Below are positions 7,370 through 16,435 of a stretch of 33,518 nucleotides of DNA, in pieces (position 1 is the stretch's first letter; every line of letters begins with the position of its first letter). The translations under genes and the position numbers were made by a program. The DNA is from DALYLB01 sp046154695 (GTDB lineage: Bacteria; Acidobacteriota; Blastocatellia; RBC074). Where the stretch lies: positions 1-33,518 of the forward strand of contig JBJXFI010000031.1 of the NCBI GenBank assembly GCA_046154695.1, in the 5' to 3' direction. The notes beneath the pieces were generated by a model that was not told the origin of the DNA, searched no databases, and worked only from the letters and a program-made list of their open reading frames with translations.

Positions 7370-9190
7370 ATGTCCGCCAATTCATTCGATCCGGCTGACC
7401 CGGCAACGTCATCGTCAATCGACCAATCGACCTATCTGCTCCAGCGGCTGGTCAATGAGCTCAGTGTCGATTTCATCTCGATCCTCGATCTGGATGAATT
7501 GATCGAGGAAGTGGCCAGCCGGCTGCGCGAAGTCATCGATTACAAGTTCTTCAATCTCTTTCTGGTGGATGAGGGGCGCGGCGGCCTGTTGTGGAAGAAA
7601 TCGGTCGGCTATAAGGCCGAAGAGGTCGCGGCCCACGCGTTGATTCCCTTCGACCGGAGCATCGCTTCCGCGGCCTGGCGCGAGCGGCATACGATCAATG
7701 TCGGCGATGTGACGCGGGACTCCCGAAATCTGCATATTCAGCCCGAGAACGGCAGCGCGCCGCGGTCCGAGATCGCCGTGCCGCTGATGCTGGTTCGCGA
7801 GAATAAGATCGTCGGGGTGCTGACGATCGAGAGCGCCGAGCCCGACTATTTCAACCGGGGGCACGAACAGACGCTCAGCGTGCTCGGAAATCACCTGGCG
7901 ATCGCCCTGGAGCATGCCCGCGTATATGACGAGCTTCGTCAGCGCACGCGCGAGATGCGCACGCTGATCGAGATCGGGCACGAAATCACCGCGATTCTCG
8001 ATCTCGACCGTTTGCTCAACCATATCGCCCCCCTGCTCGACCGGATGATCAGCTACGAATTTTTGCTGGTGGGACTGATCGACGAGGCGCGGGAAGAGTT
8101 CGTCTGGCATGTGGAGGAAGGCTATGCCGCCCGCAAGCACGAGCGCGCGACGCGAACCAGCATCCATCAGGGCGTCGTCGGCCGGGCCGTCCGTCACCGG
8201 CAAACAGAGATCATCGGCGACGTGCTGCGCGATCCCGACTATCATCTGGCCGACACATGGAAGGGCCAGAACCAGCGGTCGGAGATCGCCATCCCCCTGA
8301 TATACGAGGAGAAGGTCATCGGCGTGCTCGCCCTCGAAAGCAGCCACACCAACGCCTTCAATGAATATCACGGGCGCCTGCTCGAAAATATCGCCAATAA
8401 CCTGAGCATTGCGCTGGTCAATGCGCGTCTTCACGCCGACCACGTCGAACGGGAGCGGCAGCTGGAGCGCGAAATCCTGATGGCGCGCGATGTCCAGCGG
8501 GCAATGATCCCCGAGCGCCCGCCCGTGTTGAAAGGGTTCGACATCGCCGCGCGGCTTGAACCGGCGCTCAATCTCAGCGGCGATTTTTACGATTATGTGC
8601 AGCTTTCCGAGAACCGGCTGGGGGTAATGATCGGGGACGTGTCGGGGAAGGGCGTACGGGCGGCCATGGGCATGGCCGCCACGCGCAGCATCCTGCGCAG
8701 CGTCGCCCATCGCGGGCATGGCCCGGCGCGCGTGCTGCGCGACGCCAATCTGCGCATGCACCGTGACCTCGGCCGGCAGCTGCTGGTCACTTCGGTCTAT
8801 GCCCTGATCGACGGCGAGACGCGGACCATGCAGTACTGCAATGCCGGCCACAACTCGCCGCTGCTGGTGCGGGATTCGGGCAAGTCGCGCGCGCTCAAGA
8901 CCGGCGGCCTCCTGCTCGGCGTCTTCGACAAGCAGCAGTACAAGAGCGAAACGCTCCACCTGGAGAAAGGGGACGTCCTCTTCTTCTTCACCGACGGGCT
9001 GCCCGAAGCCCACAGCGCGCCGCCGATGCATGTCGATTTCGGCGAGACGCGGATCCTCGAAGTGCTGCTCGAGAACCGCCACCTGCGAGCCGCCGGAATT
9101 ATCGAGGCCTTCGTCGATCAGATCAACGAATTCACGGCCGGGGCCCATCAGCACGACGATCTGACGATGGTCGTGGTCAAAGTCCTCTGA
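7370..9190 (+). CDS. GAF-GAF-PP2C serine phosphatase (RsbU/SpoIIE type)
   Basis: A 606-aa cytoplasmic signalling protein. Two GAF domains (about 25-180 and 195-350) repeat the pattern RSEIAVPL...VGVLTIES and RSEIAIPL...IGVLALES. A short coiled segment (about 355-385, LEREILMARDVQRAMIP) leads to a PP2C-like phosphatase with the metal-binding motifs SGDFYD (near 403-407), GDVSGKG (near 424) and the final HDDLTMVV. Such enzymes dephosphorylate anti-anti-sigma factors of the RsbV/SpoIIAA class in response to a ligand or redox cue at the GAF domains. No RsbV, RsbW or sigma gene is in the window. TTG 7361, overlapping the peroxiredoxin stop, is an alternative start. Its 3' end overlaps the convergent HAD gene by 14 bases. 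Confidence 0.94.
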   Translation: MSANSFDPADPATSSSIDQSTYLLQRLVNELSVDFISILDLDELIEEVASRLREVIDYKFFNLFLVDEGRGGLLWKKSVGYKAEEVAAHALIPFDRSIASAAWRERHTINVGDVTRDSRNLHIQPENGSAPRSEIAVPLMLVRENKIVGVLTIESAEPDYFNRGHEQTLSVLGNHLAIALEHARVYDELRQRTREMRTLIEIGHEITAILDLDRLLNHIAPLLDRMISYEFLLVGLIDEAREEFVWHVEEGYAARKHERATRTSIHQGVVGRAVRHRQTEIIGDVLRDPDYHLADTWKGQNQRSEIAIPLIYEEKVIGVLALESSHTNAFNEYHGRLLENIANNLSIALVNARLHADHVERERQLEREILMARDVQRAMIPERPPVLKGFDIAARLEPALNLSGDFYDYVQLSENRLGVMIGDVSGKGVRAAMGMAATRSILRSVAHRGHGPARVLRDANLRMHRDLGRQLLVTSVYALIDGETRTMQYCNAGHNSPLLVRDSGKSRALKTGGLLLGVFDKQQYKSETLHLEKGDVLFFFTDGLPEAHSAPPMHVDFGETRILEVLLENRHLRAAGIIEAFVDQINEFTAGAHQHDDLTMVVVKVL

Positions 9191-9872
9191 AGATCGCCGC
9201 CGGATCGCATCCCGCCAGACTGTTCACGATCGCATCCGCGCGGGCCAGATGCTCAGCGCCATAGCTATTGGTCACCGCGAGACAGCGCATTCCCGCGCGC
9301 CTGGCGGCCTCGATGCCCGCGATCGAATCCTCAATCACCAGACATTGGCGGGGATCGATTCGCGCCTCGCCCTCGTTCAACGCGGCCAGCGCCTTCAAAT
9401 ATCCTTCCGGGTCGGGCTTGCAGGCGGCGACATCCTCCGCCGCGATGATCTCCTGAAAGCAGTCCCGAATCCCGCCCCGCGCAAGGACCAGATCGATCTC
9501 GCTTCTGAGCGCGCCCGAAGCGATCGCCATCGGGAAGGCCTCCGCCATACGCCTCACCAGATCGACGACCCCGGGAAAAAGCAGGTACCGCCGCTCGATC
9601 GCCTCGCGATAGCGTGCCGCCTTCCGCTCGATCAACTCCGCGATGAATCCCGCCTCCCCCGCCTGCGAGGCGCGGCCGGCATCCGTCAACACCGCGACAA
9701 ACGCCCCGCGATCATCGAAGCCCAGATATTTCTCGTGATACTCGGCATCCGTCAGCGGAATCCCCTCTTCCGCGAGAACCACACGAAACAGCTCCAGATG
9801 GAGCGGCTCGTCATCCACGATCACCCCATTAAAATCGAAGATAATCGCCCGCAATTCCGCCGTCATTGCCAT
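9177..9872 (-). CDS. HAD-superfamily hydrolase, beta-phosphoglucomutase/CbbY-like
   Basis: A 231-aa protein with the helical cap typical of HAD subfamily IA. Motif I reads DFNGVIVDDEP: the nucleophile D13 is kept, but the second aspartate (general acid/base, +2) is asparagine N15. Motif II is the S of IASG (S119), motif III the K of CKPDP (K152), and motif IV is EDS (181-183). The D-to-N change recurs in some CbbY-like relatives, so the protein is not necessarily dead, but phosphomonoesterase or mutase activity should be expected to differ. ATG 9866 (third codon) is an equally good start, given the purine-rich GAGGGGAAGGGA before it. Substrate unknown. Confidence 0.88.
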   Translation of the reverse strand: MAMTAELRAIIFDFNGVIVDDEPLHLELFRVVLAEEGIPLTDAEYHEKYLGFDDRGAFVAVLTDAGRASQAGEAGFIAELIERKAARYREAIERRYLLFPGVVDLVRRMAEAFPMAIASGALRSEIDLVLARGGIRDCFQEIIAAEDVAACKPDPEGYLKALAALNEGEARIDPRQCLVIEDSIAGIEAARRAGMRCLAVTNSYGAEHLARADAIVNSLAGCDPAAIFRGL

Positions 9873-9896
9873 TCCCTTCCCCTCATCGTTTATACT
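9866..9896 (+). promoter_or_regulatory. Possible promoter of the EutN cassette
   Basis: TTGCCA (9866-9871) and TATACT (9891-9896) each match five of six sigma-70 consensus bases, but the spacer is 19 bases, longer than optimal. A start near 9902 would place the heptamer array at 9907-9948 at the very 5' end of the message. Weak evidence on its own. Confidence 0.35.
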
Positions 9897-9906
9897 CTCC
9901 TTTCAA

Positions 9907-9948
9907 GATCGACTCTCGATGATCAACTCTCAACGATCAACTCTCAAC
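9907..9948 (+). repeat. Heptamer array (TCAACNN type) before eutN
   Basis: Six consecutive 7-base units: GATCGAC, TCTCGAT, GATCAAC, TCTCAAC, GATCAAC, TCTCAAC. They end 5 bases before ATG 9954, where an SD sequence would be expected and none is present. Read in phase, the core TCAAC recurs every 7 bases. The array before aroDE (33311-33345, minus strand) has the same core. Confidence 0.8.
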
Positions 9949-9953
9949 TGCTT

Positions 9954-10244
9954 ATGCTGCTCGCCCGCGTCATCGGCAACCTCGTTTCGACCATCAAGAA
10001 CCCCACCCTCGAGGGGCGCAAGCTGATGGTCATTCAGATTCTGGACGGGCAATTGCGTCCGGTCGGAAAACCGCTGGTCGCCGTCGATTCGGTCGGCGCC
10101 GGACCGGGAGAACTGGTCTTCTGGTGCCGCGGCAAGGAAGCGAGCTTCCCGTTCGAGGGAAGTGAGGTGCCCACCGATTGCACCATCATCGGCATCGTCG
10201 ACTCGGAGGCGCACGTAAATTCGATCACAGGAGGCGGCGCATGA
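9954..10244 (+). CDS. EutN/CcmL-family microcompartment vertex protein (BMC-P), copy 1
   Basis: A 96-aa BMC-P protein, the pentamer that caps the vertices of bacterial microcompartments. The N-terminus MLLARVIGNLVSTIKNP, the middle LVAVDSVGAGPGELVFWCRG and the end TIIGIVDS are family hallmarks. A C-terminal AHVNSITGGG extension follows. ATG 9954 was chosen because the family motif begins there; it is preceded by a heptamer array rather than an SD sequence. The stop codon overlaps the next gene's ATG (ATGA), so translation is coupled to copy 2. No hexameric shell gene (BMC-H/BMC-T) is in the window. Confidence 0.93.
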   Translation: MLLARVIGNLVSTIKNPTLEGRKLMVIQILDGQLRPVGKPLVAVDSVGAGPGELVFWCRGKEASFPFEGSEVPTDCTIIGIVDSEAHVNSITGGGA

Positions 10245-10519
10245 TTCTCGGGCGCGTTCTGGGCAATGTCGTCGCCACACAGAAGAACCCCCGCTATGAG
10301 CAGGCGCGTATTATGCTCGTGCAGCCGGTCAATCCCGATCTCACGCCGCGCGGCGCCGCCATGCTGGCGCTCGATTCGGTCGATGCGGGCGAGGGAGACC
10401 TCGTGCTCATCGTACAGGAGGGATGGTCCGCCTCCACCGCCGCCACCGGCGAAGCGGGCGCCGCCATCGACAGCGCCATCATCGGCGTCGTCGATTTCAT
10501 CGAGGAAGACCCCGCCTGA
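10241..10519 (+). CDS. EutN/CcmL-family microcompartment vertex protein (BMC-P), copy 2
   Basis: A 92-aa second BMC-P protein. It keeps MILGRVLGNVVATQKNP, LALDSVDAGEGDLVLIVQEG, W-S in place of the common S-S-A-R, and AIIGVVDFIEE. A canonical AGGAGG SD sequence ends 6 bases before ATG 10241, in contrast to copy 1. The two copies are clearly divergent, so they are likely to play distinct structural roles (for example different vertex interactions) rather than being a recent duplication. The stop overlaps the next start (TGATG). Confidence 0.93.
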   Translation: MILGRVLGNVVATQKNPRYEQARIMLVQPVNPDLTPRGAAMLALDSVDAGEGDLVLIVQEGWSASTAATGEAGAAIDSAIIGVVDFIEEDPA

Positions 10520-10800
10520 TGGCCACCCAGGATACATTGCGGGAACTCGTGCGACAGGCCGTCCGGCAGGCCCTCGCCGATCACCCTTCCGCTCAATCGC
10601 CGCCCGCCCCCGCGTCCTTCCCCGCTCCCTGGACCGGCATCGAATACGACGCCCATCCCAGCCGCGGTCAATTCGACATCCTCGAGGCTTCCACTACCTC
10701 AACCGGCGAACTCGTCGAATTCCTCGATTCCAAACTCTGCTCCATCGAAAAGAACAAACCATGCGACCATTGCGGCATGTGCAAAACGCTCGGGTTTTAG
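10519..10800 (+). CDS. Small protein with amphipathic N-terminus and C-terminal CxxCxxC
   Basis: A 93-aa protein I do not recognise. The first 22 residues (DTLRELVRQAVRQALADH) should form an amphipathic helix, followed by a Pro/Ala-rich linker (about 23-39); that layout is the one used by encapsulation peptides that target cargo to microcompartment shells. The C-terminus has a cysteine near 74 and then PCDHCGMCKTLGF, a CxxCxxC cluster that could bind a metal or part of an iron-sulphur cluster. The start overlaps the stop of the second EutN gene, so it belongs to the same transcript. The inference that it is a cargo or a linker for the EutN proteins rests on this context alone. Confidence 0.75.
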   Translation: MATQDTLRELVRQAVRQALADHPSAQSPPAPASFPAPWTGIEYDAHPSRGQFDILEASTTSTGELVEFLDSKLCSIEKNKPCDHCGMCKTLGF

Positions 10801-10839
10801 ACCGAAATGCCGGCCGCCCGACCTCCCTGCCTGACCCAT

Positions 10840-10871
10840 TTGACAGATGAAACGAGCGTGTCTAGTATAAA
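10840..10871 (+). promoter_or_regulatory. Sigma-70 promoter of the structured leader
   Basis: A perfect -35 box TTGACA (10840-10845) is followed after 17 bases by TAGTAT (10863-10868), which overlaps TATAAA (10866-10871). Transcription should begin near 10876, placing all three hairpins described below in the transcribed leader of the lamin-tail gene. Confidence 0.65.
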
Positions 10872-10875
10872 ACTC

Positions 10876-11054
10876 GCGAAGACAGCAAGGCCCGGGAGCG
10901 AGAGAACCCGCCTCCGGGCCTGTGTGGGTCAGCGATGAGCTGAATCCCTTGTAGCGAGCGAATCTTAGCTCATCGCTGTCCTTTTCAACAAACCGAGCGA
11001 AATGGTCGCCCCGTTTCACGGGCCGGTTTCGGGGCGACCTGAAAAGGAGCAGTC
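10876..11054 (+). ncRNA. Candidate structured cis-regulatory RNA leader (three hairpins)
   Basis: Stem 1: AGGCCCGG (10888-10895) with CCGGGCCT (10914-10921). Stem 2: CAGCGATGAGCT (10930-10941) with AGCTCATCGCTG (10967-10978), 12 perfect pairs. Stem 3: outer helix TCCTTTTCA (10979-10987) with TGAAAAGGA (11040-11048), 9 pairs, and inner helix GGTCGCCCCG (11004-11013) with CGGGGCGACC (11030-11039), 10 pairs. The outer helix buries the AAGGAG SD sequence of the gene at 11055. Unpaired segments share a 9-mer: GCGAGAGAA (10898-10906), GCGAGCGAA (10954-10962) and CCGAGCGAA (10993-11001). I do not recognise it as a known riboswitch class; a protein-binding leader or thermosensor is also possible. Confidence 0.6.
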
Positions 11055-11564
11055 ATGGGATTGCATATAAACCGGGCCAAGCCAAATCCAGCCGGAAAAG
11101 CGCGAATGGAATCCGAACCGCCGACACCCGAGAGTCTGCTGAGCGAGTGGGTGGAGATCAGGAACCTCGGCAACGATTCGGTCCATTTCTCGACTATTCA
11201 ATTGCGCCACATCTTCTTCGACCCATCGTGCTACGCCACCGGAGAGAGCGAAATCTACTGGCAGGGCGGCAGCGACGAGTATCTCAAGCCACTACAGACG
11301 CTGCGAATCCACACGGGCCATCAGAGCGATGCGCATCTGCTGTCGGGGGACGATCTGACCGATGCCGACTGGCATGGCTACGCCGGCTGGCATCACTTCA
11401 TCCTCAACAACCAATGCGGTGACAAACTCATCCTCACCTGGCGCGATTCGTTCGATCGCAGCTTTCTGGATTGGGCGGCGTTCGCGCCGAATCCGGCCGA
11501 GGACACGATTCTGACGCGATCCGGCAATCTGCTGACGAAGTCGGGCGCCGCCGTCAGCTTCTGA
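11055..11564 (+). CDS. Lamin-tail-domain (LTD) protein without signal peptide
   Basis: A 169-aa protein that is essentially one lamin-tail (Ig-like) domain: LHINRAKPNPAGK at the start, LSEWVEIRNLGNDSV (about 29-43), the L-x-P-L-Q-T-L-R-I-H-T-G turn (near 79-90), FILNNQCGDKLILTWRD (112-128) and the closing D-W strand. Bacterial LTD domains are usually appended to secreted nucleases or surface proteins; here the domain stands alone and no signal peptide is visible, so it should be cytoplasmic. Its partner is unknown. AAAGGAG precedes ATG 11055 but is buried in the leader helix, so translation is probably controlled. The gene appears monocistronic. Confidence 0.8.
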   Translation: MGLHINRAKPNPAGKARMESEPPTPESLLSEWVEIRNLGNDSVHFSTIQLRHIFFDPSCYATGESEIYWQGGSDEYLKPLQTLRIHTGHQSDAHLLSGDDLTDADWHGYAGWHHFILNNQCGDKLILTWRDSFDRSFLDWAAFAPNPAEDTILTRSGNLLTKSGAAVSF

Positions 11565-11606
11565 TTCAGGAAGAACCGCGGGCCTTCACCGGCTCCTCGG
11601 AAAATC

Positions 11607-11666
11607 ATCCACGAAGAACACGAAGAGAAGGTAATCCGTGGTGCTTCTTCGTGTTCCTTCGTGGAT
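11607..11666. repeat. Imperfect inverted repeat (CCACGAAGAACACGAAG type)
   Basis: The left arm 11607-11625 and right arm 11647-11666 are reverse complements except for one extra base on the right, enclosing a 21-base loop. The arm sequence (ATCCACGAAG-AACACGAAG) resembles a dispersed extragenic repeat I have seen in many unrelated bacterial genomes. It sits 42 bases after the lamin-tail stop and may act as its transcript end, although no T-run follows. Confidence 0.6.
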
Positions 11667-11726
11667 CAGATTTTCATTGTTTCCGGGCGCCGCCAAGCGA
11701 CATGAACGACTCTTCTGATTCTGGGC

Positions 11727-11771
11727 AAAAAAAGTGGGGCGCAAACAAGTTGAAGCTTGTTCACGCCCCAC
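11727..11771 (-). terminator. Intrinsic terminator of the prkA-yhbH transcript
   Basis: Read on the minus strand, GTGGGGCG and CGCCCCAC (11734-11741 with 11764-11771) plus an inner AACAAG/CTTGTT helix form a strong hairpin, followed at once by seven T (A run at 11727-11733 on the plus strand). The orientation fits the end of the minus-strand transcript. It lies about 205 bases after the yhbH stop, leaving an unexplained 3' segment. The rest of the gap 11565-11976 holds only the inverted repeat at 11607 and no supportable gene. Confidence 0.8.
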
Positions 11772-11976
11772 ATTCACAAGAATTAGGACCTCTACGTCAC
11801 TCTAAGCTGTCTCCAGATACAGCAAGGCCTGTACCAGAGAGGCGCCCGGCCCCAAGCCGTCAAAAAGCCCTTGATTGACAGGGGTTATAGAGAATTGTCC
11901 GCCGGCCAGCGGCCCCGAACCTGCGACATAATGTCCCAACGGGGGACTTATTTGGACAGTCGCGCCGGAGCGAGCC

Positions 11977-13134
<1,158 letters not shown>

Positions 13135-13218
13135 AAGGCTTTCACCAGACAATGCCGCCCGCGCTCCTCTTCCATTCCGGAAAGCGCGGGAGAGAGAGAA
13201 CCGGGCGCGGCCCGCCCG

Positions 13219-15150
<1,932 letters not shown>

Positions 15151-15371
15151 GCTGCTACTCCTTACCGCCGCCTCCCTTGCAAGGGTCAACGAACGGGAGA
15201 CCAACGGACTGTGGTGGGTTGATTCAAGCCTTCCAGCTGCTAGTACCGTGCCGAAAATCGGAGAGGAGTTGCCGTCAATCAAGGGGGAAATCAACGGCGA
15301 AGTCTGTTCTTATAATTGTTCTCGTCTGGTCGTTTCTGATTCGGGTGTATGCTGTATTCCAGACTTTCTTT

Positions 15372-15398
15372 CCGGATTTTATCCGGTGCAAATGCACC
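15372..15398 (-). promoter_or_regulatory. Tandem hairpins in the prkA leader
   Basis: Two small perfect hairpins abut: CCGGAT/ATCCGG (15372-15377 with 15381-15386, 3-base loop) and GGTGCA/TGCACC (15385-15390 with 15393-15398, 2-base loop). They share two bases and are therefore alternatives to each other. They lie about 30 bases after the predicted prkA transcription start. The remainder of the gap 15151-15505 shows no gene. Confidence 0.4.
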
Positions 15399-15426
15399 GT
15401 CCGGGCGCCCTCTAAGGAACGGTTTG

Positions 15427-15435
15427 AGTATATCA
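15427..15435 (-). promoter_or_regulatory. Extended -10 promoter for prkA
   Basis: The minus strand reads TGATATACT, an extended -10 element (TGN followed by TATACT, five of six). No good -35 hexamer lies at 16-18 bases, as is common for extended -10 promoters. It would start a message near 15420, giving a leader of about 270 bases before prkA. This suggests that prkA-yhbH is transcribed separately from truB. Confidence 0.45.
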
Positions 15436-15505
15436 CAAGGCCTTGCAAATCGTTCTGCACCATTTCATACAGAAAGAGAAGGCGCGATCGATTCAGCGCC
15501 TCGAC

Positions 15506-16435
15506 TCAGTGCGCCGCGGCCGCGGCGGCAAAGACAACCTTCGGCTGCCAAAGGAGTTTTTCCGCGTCGAAGACGGCGATGGCGATCAGGCGCTGATGCG
15601 CATCGCAGAGTTTCGCCTGCTCGCCGTGACGCCAGCCGCCGTTTCGCGGTATCGAACGGCCGTGGGAGACGTCCTTGCATTCGGCGGGCGTGAGCGGAAT
15701 CGCAGGCAGGGAGACGGCCTCGGCCATTGGTATCAGGGTCTCGCCGAGGCGTTCGGCCTCGGCGAGCGAAGCGAGCTGTTCGAGGCCGAACGCGCGATGA
15801 ATCTCGCAGCGGCCCGCCCGCGTGCGGCGAAGCCGGACCAGATGCGCTCCGATTCCCAGGCTGCGGCCGATCTCCTCGGCGAGAGTGCGAACATATGTCC
15901 CGGACGAACATACGACGCGAAAGGAGAGATCCCGCGTGATCGGATCGCCCGGGATGGCCGATTCGATCGGTTCGCACAACTCCAGCTCCCGAATCTCGAT
16001 CTCGATCGGGGCCCGTTCGATGGTCTCGCCGCGCCGCGCCATTTCATAGAGCTTCACGCCGCCGACCTTTTTCGCGGAATACATGGGAGGGATCTGTTCG
16101 ATCCGTCCGCGAAAGTGCGCGAGGGCCGCGGCGGCCTGATCGGCGGTGATTGCGCGGGCGTCCTCGATCGGGCCGAGGGGGGCCCCGGTCAGGTCTCCGG
16201 TGTCGGTGGCGAATCCGAGCCGCATGGTCGCGACATACTCCTTCTCTTCTCCGGTCAGAAAGCCCGCCAGTCGGGTGGCCTGATTGAGGCAGACCACCAG
16301 CACGCCCGTGGCAAAGGGATCGAGCGTCCCCGCATGGCCTGCGCGGCGCGTCCGAAAGAGCCGCCTCACCTTGGCGACGACATCGTGCGACGTCATCCCG
16401 TCCGGCTTATCCACAATCAAAATCCCGTCCATCAT
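15506..16435 (-). CDS. truB: tRNA pseudouridine-55 synthase TruB
   Basis: A 309-aa enzyme that converts U55 to pseudouridine in the T loop of tRNAs. The catalytic aspartate is D39 in GHAGTLDPFATG (33-44). Further family motifs are DKPDGMTSHDVV (9-20), KEYVA, QIPPMYSAKKVGG and the PUA-adjacent SSGTYVRTLAEEIG block. The C-terminus ends in an alanine run. ATG 16435 and ATG 16432 are both possible; the first overlaps the TGA of the upstream PD-(D/E)XK gene. Two heptamer units (AATGAAA twice) precede GAGG-ATG. In many bacteria truB sits with infB and rbfA, but here those are absent. Confidence 0.96.
   Translation of the reverse strand: MMDGILIVDKPDGMTSHDVVAKVRRLFRTRRAGHAGTLDPFATGVLVVCLNQATRLAGFLTGEEKEYVATMRLGFATDTGDLTGAPLGPIEDARAITADQAAAALAHFRGRIEQIPPMYSAKKVGGVKLYEMARRGETIERAPIEIEIRELELCEPIESAIPGDPITRDLSFRVVCSSGTYVRTLAEEIGRSLGIGAHLVRLRRTRAGRCEIHRAFGLEQLASLAEAERLGETLIPMAEAVSLPAIPLTPAECKDVSHGRSIPRNGGWRHGEQAKLCDAHQRLIAIAVFDAEKLLWQPKVVFAAAAAAH

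Noticed and set aside
7415..9154. Long minus-strand open frame opposite the GAF-PP2C gene
   Set aside because: A GC-rich shadow frame without start signals; the plus-strand protein has intact GAF and PP2C motifs.
9249..9953. Long plus-strand extension of the first EutN frame
   Set aside because: It is the antisense of the HAD gene followed by the heptamer array; the family motif starts at 9954.
10876..10980. Cyclic-di-GMP or other known riboswitch in the leader of the lamin-tail gene
   Set aside because: I looked for the conserved c-di-GMP-I core and for THF- and cobalamin-like blocks and found none; the element is therefore listed as unassigned.
15428..15475. Sigma-54 promoter upstream of prkA
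   Set aside because: TGGTGC and TTTGCA occur, but the GG-to-GC distance is three bases too long for a sigma-54 site.
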